DNA from: Ligula intestinalis
Lineage: Eukaryota; Platyhelminthes; Cestoda; Diphyllobothriidea; Diphyllobothriidae
Assembly (NCBI GenBank): GCA_036362985.1
Contig: JAYGXS010000008.1
Span: 19,138,923-19,202,922 of the forward strand
Length of the DNA stretch: 64,000 nucleotides
Direction of reading: 5' to 3'
Position 1 is the stretch's first letter, and every line of letters begins with the position of its first letter. The position numbers and the translations under genes were made by a program. Under the pieces are notes generated by a model that saw only the letters and a program-made list of their open reading frames with translations, searched no databases and was not told the origin of the DNA. Shown here in pieces: positions 22,580-34,059 of this stretch.

Positions 22580-22990
22580 ACACCCCTACGTAAGGCTTCA
22601 ACGACATGTGAGCTCATGTTACGGTTATGGTTGCGTTACTCGTCAAACATGAAGAATGCCATCCACTCCATATTACATTGGACCTCCCACGGAAACATTG
22701 AGTGACATTTGACTTCATCTTATTGACTCAGTTGTGTTGCCCATCACAAATTAAGTATAAAGACTATCACCATACCACATAAGACCACCCACAGAAAACA
22801 TAAGTGACAGGTTGCTTCGTCTTGTGTGCTTTATTGTGTTATTCATCAACGATTAGGTAGAGAATCCACCCCAAATTATGCTGCACCCTCGCGGAAAGCT
22901 TGAAGGATATTTAATTTCTACTTATATTATAGGTTATGTTACTCATCACAAATGAAGTACGTGGCTTATTAGTACATTACATTGCGCACC
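22580..22990 (+). repeat. Tandem repeat, about 101-bp period, four units
   Basis: The anchor GTGTTACTCATCACAAAT, in diverged forms, recurs at 22633, 22734, 22836 and 22936 (steps 101, 102, 100). Each unit also has a CACCCnCnCGGAAA-type block and a GTGACATTTGACTTC-type block. The same unit forms an array at 30.68-31.0 kb. Confidence 0.75.
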
Positions 22991-23339
22991 AATGGACATT
23001 TTTTATGGAAACGTAACTGCTTTTCTACCATAGAAAGCACAAGAGCTCTTCACATTGTTTTTTTACTTTTTGATTGCCTTTTGTGTCATACTCTATGGCA
23101 TCCCTTGCACAGTGCACATAAGTTTCCCCTGACAGCGCTTTGAAGCGCACTTTATGCTCTCAGTCGCTTATCCAGTAACCTTGCGGTTTAATTAAGATAC
23201 AGTTCTAAGTGTGCTGCAAGCTTGTTTTCCTCAATTTTTAAATGTTTAATTATTTCTCCCAAACTAGCGGGGAATTTCCCTTCAGTCAAAATACTTTGTG
23301 TATCGGGGAATGATTAGGTACGTTGAATAAATTATTTCT

Positions 23340-23970
23340 TCATTTTGGTAGTTTTCGTTTTATTCATTGATCAGTTTACTAATTGTTCGTTTGTGCGGCG
23401 TTTACATCAAACCCTTTAAAATAACTAAACTAAAATTTACGGAAACAGCGAGCTTTTGGATATTATTTCCTACGCAGATGGCTATGTTTGTCAAATGTGG
23501 AAATGCTTCAAACTTTAACTTATCTAAAAAACGATTAAGTTTGACTGGAGATGAAAGAATATAACCTTCTCTTTATAAAGGATAATACTTTGCTTCCGAA
23601 GATTTATTTCAAGATTTGTAATAAACGTGTGAATGCAGAAAAAAAACAGGCCACTAAGATAACCATTTTTCAAATGCCTATTATTATTCTGTCTGTTCCG
23701 TTTCTAAATAACGCTTGACCGGAACCTATTGGTTACAAACAAATATATTTCTACCAGACTGACATACAAGAAGGCCTTATTTAATTCCCCTTCGCGGTAA
23801 AATGTGTGACAAGGTTTGGTGATGCACAAGGTACTATTTCATTTTATTTTTACTGGTAGATTCCTTTAAGATTATCATGAAAGCATTTGACATAAGGTAC
23901 TGATTGTCAAATATTCGCAAATTTGGACATTTAGTACCAGCATCATTGTGCGCTTTACATATTCAGCCGG
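23340..23970 (+). repeat. Dispersed AT-rich noncoding repeat, copy b
   Basis: Aligns block by block with copy c (28.3-29.5 kb): GTTCG, GGCGTTTACATCAAACCC / CGACGTTTAAATCAAAACC; TTATCTAAAAAACGATTAAG / TTATCTAAAAACAAGCGATT; CTTCGCGGTAAAATGTGTG / CTTCGCTGTAAAATATGTG. The 65-residue frame inside it is not conserved between copies. Confidence 0.6.
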
Positions 23971-24256
23971 TCATGCTTGCTCCATATACAGTACACAACC
24001 TTGCTTTAGTCAAAACTAGTTAGTGGTGTATATCATTTCGCCATAACCCATAATCTCACAGCACAACCAACGCAGTAGTCCACGTCAACAAAAAAAGTTA
24101 ATTCCAAACATTTCCCTCAGAGTTGCAAAAATGCCCATCAGATAATTCAGAAGAGTATTTGGCGAGGATACGTAGTTTTTGATAAATTTTCTTCGAGCAG
24201 TTACATTTATATAGGTATGTGGTGAAAAAAATTAACATGCTGCCAGTTATTTTATT

Positions 24257-24751
24257 ACAAAACGCAAACTGGTCATGGGGCTAAGAGAAGGTGCGTGGGG
24301 TTGATAGTAATCAGCTGGTTGGAGGTTGATGAGGGTTTGTCGAGTCCGGACGGGGGTGGGGGGCGTTGAAGCGTTGCGAAAAGACACAGGTAGTTACGTT
24401 ACCGTTGCCAACCTCGAGGTTTGCATCGTGTGGACCACAGCGAAGCCTTTCAGGTAATTTGCAAGGTCTTGCCAAACTACCTAAAGTCCTTGTGTCAGCA
24501 TTCGCTAGCAACAGCAGAATCAACCGCGATTCGGTTGAGGAAGTCGGTCTTGTGCGCGCAGAAGAATCGTTTGCAAGCCCCGGGCTTGGCATGGCCAACG
24601 GTTACGTAACTTGCCGTATCTTTTTGCACTTTCTACCACTTAACCCCCACATACCCTGTCCAGACTCAACAAACCTTCATCAACTTGCAACCATCTGATT
24701 ACTATCAACCCTACGCCCCTCCCTGATCCCCATGACTAATTTGCATTTTGT
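24257..24751. mobile_element. Foldback element with long inverted repeats
   Basis: Arms 24257-24433 and 24572-24751 are imperfect inverted copies, centre near 24504. Outer ends pair as ACAAAACGCAAA with TTTGCATTTTGT; inner parts share GGTTGATAGTAATCAG and GTTACGTnAC. Clear target duplications are not visible. No transposase inside. Probably a nonautonomous DNA transposon; superfamily not determined. Confidence 0.65.
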
Positions 24752-25059
24752 GATAGCATACTTACAAGTATGTTACTTTTCATCCCCTCCCTATATTTAT
24801 GTAACGGCCCGAAGAGAATTGATCAAAAAATACGTAAGCTTGCCAAATACTCGTCTGAATCTCCTCGAGAGGTTAATGAGATAGCAACAAATAACAGAAA
24901 AAAACAGATAAACGTCGGCCGTCCGTTGAGCCAAGCACAGCGTATATAATTTCAGACATGTTGATAGCACTCACTTGAGGTGCAAAAATTCACATCAGCT
25001 TATATATTCAAACAATTATTTTAAGGAAAAAGGGTGTTTCAATACCTACTCGAAAAATA

Positions 25060-25330
25060 ACAAAGATGACAATATTCGCTTGTTACATGAACCTATAGTC
25101 GGGTGAGTATCTTTGGTTGCATCATCTGAAGGCGTAATCTTAATTTGTAAACGCTTGTTTATAGCGTGCAAAGACGTTTTTCTTTGTTGTTTTGGACCTG
25201 TAAGTTGGTCCTTCAGCATTTAACTTGACAGCCTCGCTCCTTAGCTCAGTAGTAAAGTACATATATCCTGGAGGGGAGGGGTTTAATGAGAGGTATAATT
25301 TGGAACGCGTAATATCACCCTCCTCGTTTG
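25060..25330 (+). repeat. Duplicated upstream block, copy 1
   Basis: Shares ordered blocks with 34060-34290: AATATTCGC, ACATGAA, CATCTGAAGGCGTAATCT / TATCTGAAGGCTAAGTCT, ATTTGTAAACGCTTGTT / ATTTGTAAACACTTGTT, and a GAGGnG, TATAA segment. Copy 1 lies directly upstream of the candidate cysteine-rich peptide gene. Confidence 0.5.
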
Positions 25331-25393
25331 CCAAGCAAGCGTGCGTGCAACTACACTGAGGTTGCGGTCATGCTATTGACACATACGATACAG

Positions 25394-25402
25394 TATAATA
25401 AG
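25394..25402 (+). promoter_or_regulatory. Possible TATA box
   Basis: TATAATAAG lies 37 bases upstream of the ATG at 25431, leaving room for only a very short 5' untranslated leader. Position fits a core promoter, but AT-rich DNA makes chance matches common. Confidence 0.3.
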
Positions 25403-25430
25403 ACCTCTTTTACAACTCGGAAAATCCAGA

Positions 25431-26480
25431 ATGTTTGTTATTCCGGCAATCTTCCTGTACTTTGTTATCGCTAATTCCGTTCCAGGTAAGCATGTTATCT
25501 CTTTATACGTGCTTAGATTCTTATAATGCATAATACAAACTTGAATCATCCTCGAGCCATTCTTTGAACATCAGCCTTCCAGGTCGGACACATGGACTTT
25601 TGTCTAATGAAAAACATAACTGACACATTTAAGTTTTCTTTTGAATCACCTTATGTGATTAACACAGGTGTATTATAACATTTTAACTACCTATCTATGC
25701 TATAACAACTGACAAACAGGTTTGTATTCTGACAACGTTGATATACATTCTACAGACCTTTAATTGCTTCTATATTTGTAAGCATGGTCTAGATTGCCAA
25801 CCAAAGAACACGTAGTCCTGTGTCAGTGCGTAACACAGCTAGGGCTAGAGAATAAAGTGCACTAATGAAGACATCCACTGCCCCACAAGGTGTCTTAGTT
25901 TCCTGTTCCAATAGGCGAACCTATGTCAGTTACCTTAAAGCAAATGTGGGCTTGAGCAGCTTCATGTATAGAATTTCTCGACGTTAAGCTACTCGTAAGA
26001 ACTGATATAGCATTCTGATGCAATGCAGTAGAAAACAGTAGGCATTTTCTTTATTCACATATAGGATGTTGATATGATTGAGACAGTGGTTACTCTCTCT
26101 CTCACTCTACACTTATCAAAATCTGACTTACTGCAATGGCACACACTTTATGTGAGGTGCCGTCCTTCGTGCAAATTACCACACCTGAGCGTCAGCAATA
26201 TACTGTCATCCACCGAACATATAATTTGTTTTATCGTTATCAGTGGTAGGTGCGTAGGAGCCTTGTTGACTGAAATGTGCTAATAGACGCTCCTGTTTTC
26301 GGCGTTAACAACTTCTTATTTCTCGGCAGTTTTTCTTTTTACGGAAGCGATGCCTGCCCTCAGGGAAAGCCAGAGTGTATCCCCGGGACCTCAGGCTTTA
26401 ACTGTGAGAGGTGTCTTCCGACGAACAGTGGCTGCATAACAGGCCAGCAGTGTTGCAGTCGGTACTGCAAACGCGGCTAA
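25431..26480 (+). CDS. Candidate secreted cysteine-rich peptide gene (split, phases unresolved)
   Basis: A first exon (25431-25485) encodes MFVIPAIFLYFVIANSVP, a good signal peptide, and ends at a strong CAG|GTAAG donor. A terminal exon (26330-26480, after TCTCGGCAG) encodes a small mature region from about GSDACPQGKPECI to CCSRYCKRG. It has eight cysteines, with a CC-x3-C ending typical of inhibitor-knot folds. The splice phases do not close: exon 1 ends in phase 1 and the terminal exon needs phase 2. A further exon is therefore needed, or exon 1 is not its partner. An open segment at 26065-26157, with a good acceptor and phase 0 to 2, joins the terminal exon but not exon 1. Function unknown; knottin-like peptides can be protease inhibitors, antimicrobials or venom-type peptides, and I do not assign one. 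Confidence 0.45.
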
Positions 26481-26499
26481 CCCACCTTGGACAAATCTT

Positions 26500-28300
26500 C
26501 GTGCTAACAAGGAGACAGATGAACATGTTTTCGTCTGTATGATTCAATGTCATTTCCTGCGGTCGTTCTCTAAAGCCCATTCCACTTAGAATACCAAGTA
26601 CATTTATTTGAGTACTTATGATTTTGTTAAATTTTCATTTCCCGTCTGAGTTCCATCAATATTTTGACAAAAATGTGTCCTACGTTTCGCGCAATGTACG
26701 ATTGATGGGTATCAGGTATTCATTGACATTGACACATTTCGGATGGAATGTGTGGAATTGACGTCAGTTATATGTGTGGACTACGGAGGTAGTTACCATT
26801 CAGGGTAACTGGAATAACAGACACCAACATGTGTTTTGTACAAAATGGCTTTGTCATGTATATAGAACAAGCTCATACCTTCAAATAAATTTTTAAGTTC
26901 CTTATGGACATTGAATAATTACCATTTAAAAAATAATATGCTACATCGTCCAAATATAATGCATCAAGAAAAAATATTTATTTTCTTAAAATTCGAGCAT
27001 AATATTTTTACTAAGAAAATCTTCGTCCGGAAACTTGAAACATTATTGCGATTATGTTGAAGGCTGGTTCCCTAGCTCGTCGTTAGGCTTTGGGATACAT
27101 ACAGACTCAGTCAAATTAATTCACCATGTCGTGTCCATTACTATATAAGCGGTTGAAGCCTGCACCAACAGATGTCATACATGTCATCATCCCGCCACGG
27201 TTGCTCGCGCAATTTGTTATTTGTCCTTGAAGTTATTGTAGCTGGCATAAAAATCGATATGCATGTTGATGCATGTCTCATGTTTGCTTTGCATCCAGGA
27301 ATTCACGGCCTTCTTTCGTTGGCAAGTGCCAACAATCCGCGTGTTCTCCAACGCGAATTAGCGGTCAGTTTCTACTCTCTGCATGGCAGGTTGTGACAAA
27401 CGGCCTCGTCTTCTGACCACTAAATAGTACCCATATGTGCGGGTTGAGACACATTTTCCAAATTGGCCACATTCACATCAGACACACGAAATCTTGTAGA
27501 TATAACGTGATTTATTCAGAGTGATTTTTAATAAACGTCAATAATCCGGAATCTTGGACTCCATTTCAATTAAACGGGTGAAATGAAATGCATATATCGC
27601 TGAGAAGTCAATGTAATTCTACCTATTATATTTGCAGAACTAAACATCAGACATTGCCACTCACATTTGGGATGTTAATAACACGCAGATAGTAATGCCG
27701 TGAACAAAATTGCGTTGTGGAAATGTACAACGGACGAAAAAGCTTAGTAAAATAAACACACACGTCACTTGCGCTATTGGGTTGCTGAAGCAGATGCAAT
27801 CACTGCAGGTGTATAGTATATAGGCATAAGTATACGCCAGTTATAAATCTTCTCGTCAGCGATTTACGTATCGTTGAATCTATGTGAGTAACCAGTAAAC
27901 TCAAAAATGTGTACTGCGCAGAGGTGGAATTAGTTAAAAAGCGGTTCTTATTATACTGTATTCGCTAAAAGCCATGCGACTTTCATAACTTTGTAAAGTT
28001 TGATCAGTACTCGAATACCAGTGTAAATGCAGTTCGGAAAACTTAAAGATATTAAAAAAAACATTCGGCTTATTGAAAAATTAGAAGAAATATAAAAAGT
28101 TCTGAACGTTTGTTAAGAAAATAAAGGTTACCCCGATAATCGCCTACGTTCCGGAAAAGTAAAAAATCTATCATTTAGACCAGTTTATGTAAATATTTAC
28201 TGATCTAAAAAGTTTATGTAACCAAGTTTTCATATGAAAGGAACATTTATTTAGCAATTTTTGGGCACTTTTACCCTAAGTGGATAGTTATTGATTAACT
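26500..28300. other. Unassigned AT-rich region
   Basis: A frame at 27172-27396 begins 29 bases after a TATATAAG sequence, but its start codon would sit at the expected transcription start, so it is not called. No domain recognised. Confidence 0.4.
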
Positions 28301-28309
28301 CTCGTCAAG

Positions 28310-29480
28310 TAGGGTCTGGCATCATTTTTTTTCGTTGTCAGTATCCTCATTGATGAATTGCGCTTCTGTTCGACGTTTAAATCAAAACCTTATACAATAA
28401 GATATGCATTAAGAGCATTTAAAGAAAGAAAGTAATTTTAAATATGCGTTTCTATGATGATGGCCATGTGGATCATGTTTTAAAATGTATGAAGACACCA
28501 AACCAGAGTGTCAATTAAAAATAACGTCTGCAAGATAAGCCCACAATTGTTATTTCTAAGATAAATAAAAATTTCTTTTCACGTTACCTCTTTAAAATGT
28601 GTTTTGATTCGATATTTGACTGAAAGACGCCTGTGTATAAAAACCTTTTCCAAGTTAATGACACAACACAATTAGAAACTTTCGACAATTTCTCTAATTT
28701 ATCTAAAAACAAGCGATTACGTTTGAGTGAAAATGAAAAAACATACTTTTCTCATTATAGCAAATAATTTTCCGCATAAATGGATGAATTTCATGATCTT
28801 TTGTATTTTTGTGAATACAAAAATCAAGGCACATATCTTGTCATTTTTTGAAATACTTATTATGCTTCTATCAGTTCTGTTTGTAAATGACACTCGAGCA
28901 ATATGAATGGTTAACAAAAAAGTATATTTTTTCATTACGTACTTTTAATAACGTCTTCACTAACTTTCCTTCGCTGTAAAATATGTGGACACTTTGCTTA
29001 AACGACAAGGTGAGCAGTGTGGTTTAAAAAAAATTGACGAAAGTTTTTGTTACCACATATTTTACGACAACATTTTTCAGGTAAGCTACACACAATTGGT
29101 AAAATATAAATATCAGATATCTTTGCAAGTAAAAAGGGCTCATTTAGCATAACTTTATTTAAATCTGAACAATTTGGGACAGTTTTTAGTTCTGCAAGTT
29201 AAACGTTATATGCCTATTTCTACTTATTTTGGAGTTTCCCCATCGTATAGTCAACATTAACTAAAGGTTTGGTTTTTTTTGTTATAGTATAAGACATTCA
29301 ATTGATCTGAGACTCCTCTCGATTTTGCCAAAATAAATGCACATTTTTCTTAACAAACCTAACGACAAGGCTTTCACAGAATTAAGTGAACTCAATAAGT
29401 TAAAATAGTTTAACCAAATATTTGCTTGAGTACAAAGTCAACGTTAATCATGAAAGATGCATGGTGCTTATCGGCTACTG
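28310..29480 (+). repeat. Dispersed AT-rich noncoding repeat, copy c (longest)
   Basis: The left half matches copy b (23.34-23.97 kb) and copy d (55.2-55.7 kb). The right half (29150-29470) matches copy a (5.64-5.96 kb) and copy d (55.92-56.26 kb): TTATTTTGGAGTTTCC / TTATTTCGGAGTTCTCC and TTTTGCCAAAATAAATG / TTTCGCCAAAATGAATG. The full unit is therefore at least 1.1 kb, with no coding potential. Confidence 0.6.
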
Positions 29481-29484
29481 TATG

Positions 29485-30670
29485 GGGCAAATTTAAACAG
29501 TAATTGTTTTCCGAAGTTCAACCGGAGAAGGCTCCTCTTATTTCATTACAGCAGAAACTTCAATTTTGCTATTGCTTAACTGCTATTTGCTTACACTTAG
29601 ATTATTCAAGATTGAAATCAGACTGTGAAATTTATGATAAATAAATACCAATGGCTGCATGATCGAACACATTTGACGTCGAATATTGTGCCTTAACTTT
29701 AGAAGGACTGAAAAATCTTAAATACGCGGTTCATCCGATTTGTTCTATGCTTTCAATGACTACTTTAGAGTGGCGTGTAATTCCTCATCGAGAGATTCTA
29801 GCGATATGCGCAATGTTATCATTCATTTTTAAATATGCCATGTCAGACAAATCTGACAACCGAGAGTATACTTTTGGTTAGCTAAGTTTGCACACAATTT
29901 CCCTCCCTGTGCTTTTGGGTGGACATTCAAAAAGAATTTGAAGCCATTACCGCCGTTCTTCTGTCAACATTACTCGGGGAATCGTGACTTGGCTACACCA
30001 TAAAAGGGACAACATAACAACACGGTAGTAATCTGAGAACACCTATTGGAAATTATCGGTTTTAGTATATGATGCCAGCTATCATCCCGACAGCGATCAA
30101 AACGTGAACGCAAACATGGCAATGACCTTTCACACGTTTGTGGGAAGGTATTAACGCCGCATGATGCTGTGATAGGCAAATAGGGGCGCGGTCAATGGCC
30201 GTTACCGTTTCGAAATCAAAACAGCCCCGTGTTTAGACGAAGCCGTGTCTTTCTGTAAACAAACGCCGAACCTGTGAAGCATGATGATTCGGGCGTAAGC
30301 ATATCACAATTTATCTGTCGCCTTTCTTTCAACAAAACAAAACTCAATCATCCCCTCACAAGTAATCAGTTCACCATAGATTTTAAATATGGTATGTTTT
30401 GCATATATCTTTCTAATTTTCGGTGTCCACTGTTCTTCCCTACAAGCATAAGACGTAGTCAGTAGCAGTATAACTATATTTAAGGAGTATGTATTGGGTA
30501 AATTTTGATTTCTCTATTATTAAGTGCATGCTGCGAGGTCACAAAAAAGTTGATCAGTTTGTCAGTGAGGTCTACTAATATGGACCAATGACTTGGAATA
30601 TAATCTAAAAATGGGCAGACTGTGTAAAAACTCCTTGGGATTTTTAGTAGACAAATACTATCTATTTGGA
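29485..30670. other. Unassigned AT-rich region
   Basis: No gene, repeat partner or RNA recognised. Short frames at 29970-30692 have no domain. Confidence 0.4.
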
Positions 30671-30679
30671 GCCCCTGCA

Positions 30680-31000
30680 AATTATATTGCACTTTCTTCG
30701 AAAAGTTGAAGCGAAATGTGAACTCTTGTTATGGGCTGTGCTGTGTCAGTCATCACAAAGGAAGTGCATTTTCCATCCCCGTATTAAATTTGACCCCTCC
30801 ACTGGAACATTAAGTGACATGTTTCTTCGTTTTATGGGCCCAGTTGTGTTATTCACCAGAACTTATGTATGTAGTGCACCCCATAGTATACTGCACCCCC
30901 AGGGACTGGTTTAGTAACATTTGATTTTGTCTTTTAGACTAAGTCGTGTTACTCATCACAAATGTAGAACATTGTCCATCAGTATATTACATTATACACG
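30680..31000 (+). repeat. Tandem repeat, about 101-bp period, second array
   Basis: Anchors at 30742, 30846 and 30946 (steps 104, 100) match those of the 22.58-22.99 kb array. Blocks CCCCTCCACTGGAACATTAAG and GTGACATGTTTCTTCGTTTT correspond to the units there. The arrays and some flanking DNA (to about 23110 and 31135) are copies of one segment. Confidence 0.7.
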
Positions 31001-31135
31001 TTATTTCATTTTTTGGGAAATGCAACTGCTGTTGTATTATGAAAAGCACAATAGCTGTCTAGATTCCTTTAACGTGTTGGTTGCCTATTTTATGATATTC
31101 CTTGGCATTCCCAATACAGTAACGTGTTCCTTATA

Positions 31136-31292
31136 TCATGCCCGAAAGAGGAAGAAGAAGAGGAGAAGATTTCTGAGACCAAAGTGTATTCCGGCTGACG
31201 TTTCAAAAGCTCGCTCACTTCCATCGTCAGAGCAAGGTGTGTGCATTCCTGTGTGCGTCTCATAAGTTAGCTCCTCTTCTTCCTCCTCTTCC
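31136..31292 (-). mobile_element. PLE terminal remnant between inverted GA/CT-rich tracts
   Basis: The minus strand holds CTGACGA (31230-31224), a stem region and GAAACGTC (31204-31197). On the two sides lie GAGGAAGAAGAAGAGGAG (31148-31165) and its near inverse CTCCTCTTCTTCCTCCTC (from 31267). Length is about 155 bp, with no coding. Confidence 0.5.
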
Positions 31293-31377
31293 ACGGATGA
31301 TGTAAGGAATATTTTATCTGTACCTCGAATTTTCTCGCACAGTAACGTGCATATTCTGAAAAGAAGAATGATGATCA

Positions 31378-32160
31378 AAAACTGGAATTATAATTTTATT
31401 AGCCGGAGCTTTCGGGCTCCTTCAGGAGCCCATCGTCATAGAGTGGGAGAAGAGCTATCTTTGGCGCTGGAACAAAACGGATAGAAAATCAATAATTTTG
31501 TGGTTCTGCCGTCGACTCGCTACTGCGGACTTTATCAGCATGTGCTAGTGGGCGAGATCAATGTGGTGGATGGGAATATTTACAGAAATAATATCATCAG
31601 CGAAAACAAGCAGTGTCCTTTAAAGGTTATGGTTAAAAATAACTCATAGGAAGCGCAAGGAGAGGAATATAGGGGGGAAGGAAGGACGGGACCACCAGTG
31701 CCGTGAGTCTAAAGATACCTGCGCAGGGCCACATATGAGGGCGCTAGCTCGATGCATCGGTTAACTGTCATCCTACGCCCAAGCTTCAATAAGTTATCAA
31801 CCCGTTTTGCTGCTTGCGTGGGCAATTATCCTCGCAGCTGCGAAGTTGAACTTGTGACCCACCCCGTAGGTTTGGGCGGCAACTTGCGAAGATTTACCAA
31901 CCCTTTGAACAGCCGACTTGTGTTCGTGTATGCGCAGACCCACCATGCGTCCAGTTTGTCCCACGCAATTTACAGAACAGTTTATACATGGTAAGCGATA
32001 CACTACACCCGACTGCTCACTGGGATTCAGTCGATCCTCGATCCACCTGACCTGGCTGTGGCAATACGCTCGGTCGCTTCCGACACGTCTTCGATACATG
32101 GCAGCGTATGTCAAATCATGGGGATGGTTCCTTTTGGGTCCTAGGAGGGCAGGCACGTAG
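31378..32160 (-). mobile_element. PLE fragment, minus strand: GIY-YIG and tail
   Basis: A GIY-YIG frame (32156-31797) is followed by a noncoding stretch, then a tail near 31440-31395 (GGAGCCCGAAAGCTCCGGC, AATAAAATTATAATTCC). The end sequence matches the tail at 17.2 kb. The RT portion is missing. Confidence 0.75.
31797..32156 (-). pseudogene. GIY-YIG endonuclease domain of a PLE
   Basis: This 119-residue frame contains SGVVYRLPCINCSVNCVGQT (GIY-YIG with the Cys pair seen in PLE nucleases), RMVGLRIHEHKSAVQ (conserved Arg and Glu/His) and SSQVAAQTYGVGHKFNFAAA. The nuclease is thought to help PLE target-primed integration. It is intact as a domain but has no RT upstream, so the element is 5'-truncated. 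The C-terminus ends at ASSKTG. Confidence 0.75.
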
Positions 32161-32379
32161 GCGTCGGCTCAGGATAGAGAAATTATGATCCCAGTGTTCG
32201 ATCGTCTTTCTTCTTCTCAAAATATACACGCTCTTAGAATGAGCTCATTCGCTCCAACAGTAAAGTGTATTTCCACCGACAGTGCTTTAACCTACAAAGC
32301 AGAAATATATACGACTAGTTCATTTGACATAAATGCTTTCAAAATACTCACTGTAGAAAACCGTGATAGTGATCGGTGG

Positions 32380-32580
32380 TTATGTGGTTCTACGACATTC
32401 TCGATTTACCTATTGATAAATGTAAAGCAGATTATAAAGTTTGGTACGAACGTTTTACATGGTAAGCTGCTTTATTGCGTCCTGCCACATACCTCATCCC
32501 TAAGGGCTTTCAATAAACATTAATAGATATTGACCTTGTCTCTGGCATTGCCTGAATTAAAAGTGAATGGAATATTTTGT
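32380..32580 (+). repeat. Local duplicated segment, copy 1
   Basis: Matches 33495-33715 with gaps: TGTGGTTCTACGACATTCTC / TGCGGTCCTACGGCATTTTC, GAGCTGCTTTATTGCCTCCT-type block, and CACATACCTCA / TACATACTTCA. The copies are spaced about 1.1 kb apart. Weaker similarity to the blocks near 39545 and 41905. Confidence 0.5.
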
Positions 32581-33494
32581 TCGGACTTTGACTTATGCGC
32601 TTTGGCTTCTGCGCTTCTCTTCTTTGCGTCACTTATCGGCGTACACTTTACAGGAAAAATCCTCCAGCACAACCTTTCCTTCCAATGATGAATCCTTTCC
32701 AAAATATTGCTATTACTATCATTTAAATGTCTCCATTTTTTATTTCCTATTATGCTTTGCATGTTCAAAGCGCGGCCGGAGGAACTAAATTTTCTTTTAA
32801 AGTGATGATATATAGCAGAAATCGGCAACCATTTTGACTTAAAGAGCCAAGACAGCAAATAATAATGAATATTTTGGCGTGATGTGCAGTGTAATGTGGG
32901 GATTGACTTTAAACTCAATTTCCATGCGCGGTCCTACGTAATATAGGGAAGGACTATGTTCATATTCAATGAGGAGTAACACAACCAAAATCAGATCAGG
33001 AGCTCGCATTTCACCGAAGCTATCAGCGGATGGAGCAATGTTTTTTTTTCAGGGAACCCCAAAAAAGTCAGATTCTTTTCTCATTAAGAACTCAAGGAAT
33101 TTTTTACTTTTGCTGTATTTTGACAACTGCAGAATGGCGTGTGCTGCATGCAACACGCCTAAGTTTGTAAATGTTTGATCATTCGTCGCATACTAGTTTG
33201 TAGTTATTCACGAAACCCTATTATTATAGATTTAAAGTAAGAACCATAAGTTAAAATAAAACATTCATGGGTGCACTTATTACTATTCGCTTGCATAATA
33301 ATACTTAAGTTACAAAAGTACTCGATCGGACAATAACTGGTGCAATGCCAAATAGAAGTATGTTTAAGGCATGGGAGTGGAAATAAATAGCAATTTAAGA
33401 TAGAATAAATACAAATACAAACTTTTTTAAAATTAAATTTTTTCATTAAAATGTGGGGCCTGACTTTGTAAACAACGCGCGGCAAATGTGATGG

Positions 33495-33715
33495 GAAGAT
33501 ATGCGGTCCTACGGCATTTTCCATTTACATATTGCCATGCATTGAAAATCCGTTACAGTTGGCTGCATACACACATTGTACACTTTGAGCTGCTTTATTG
33601 CCTCCTGTTACATACTTCAACCACGATAGCGTTCCATAAAGTTTGCAAGGAATCGTGGGCGCTCAAATGGTTGCTTAAATCCTATAAACTGAAAAATTTG
33701 AATATTTTCGTCATG
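33495..33715 (+). repeat. Local duplicated segment, copy 2
   Basis: Partner of 32380-32580. Diverged and noncoding. Confidence 0.5.
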
Positions 33716-34059
33716 ACTAGTACTACGGTCGCCTCTGGTGTCTGTGCGTAATTTATTGGCCTACAGCTAACTAGAGAAAACCATTTAGCACTTTCCATCC
33801 TTGCTATCACGAATCAGTTCCTAAATATTGTTTTTATTATCATGGAAATTAATTTCTTTTAGTTAAGCATTAATAGTACTAATTCGCGGAACTCTTATTA
33901 ACATAAAAACGCAGACTATTTGCTTTACGATTTAACATGTACACATACATGTTACAATTTGGAGAAGCTACAAGATGAAACATGAGCAAAGGGTGTAGCT
34001 AAAGGACAGTCGAAAACCTTAGATATACCCTTTGCTTCACCGCCTAGCCAAGGTAGAGT

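Noticed and set aside
22580..22990. CRISPR-like regular spacing
   Set aside because: The whole 101-bp unit repeats, with no short constant repeat and unique spacers, and the DNA is eukaryotic.
27143..27396. TATATAAG followed by a 74-residue frame
   Set aside because: The ATG lies at the expected transcription start, leaving no leader, and the protein has no recognisable feature.
31136..31378. Glu-rich minus-strand frame
   Set aside because: It is a translation of the GA-rich tract next to a PLE tail.
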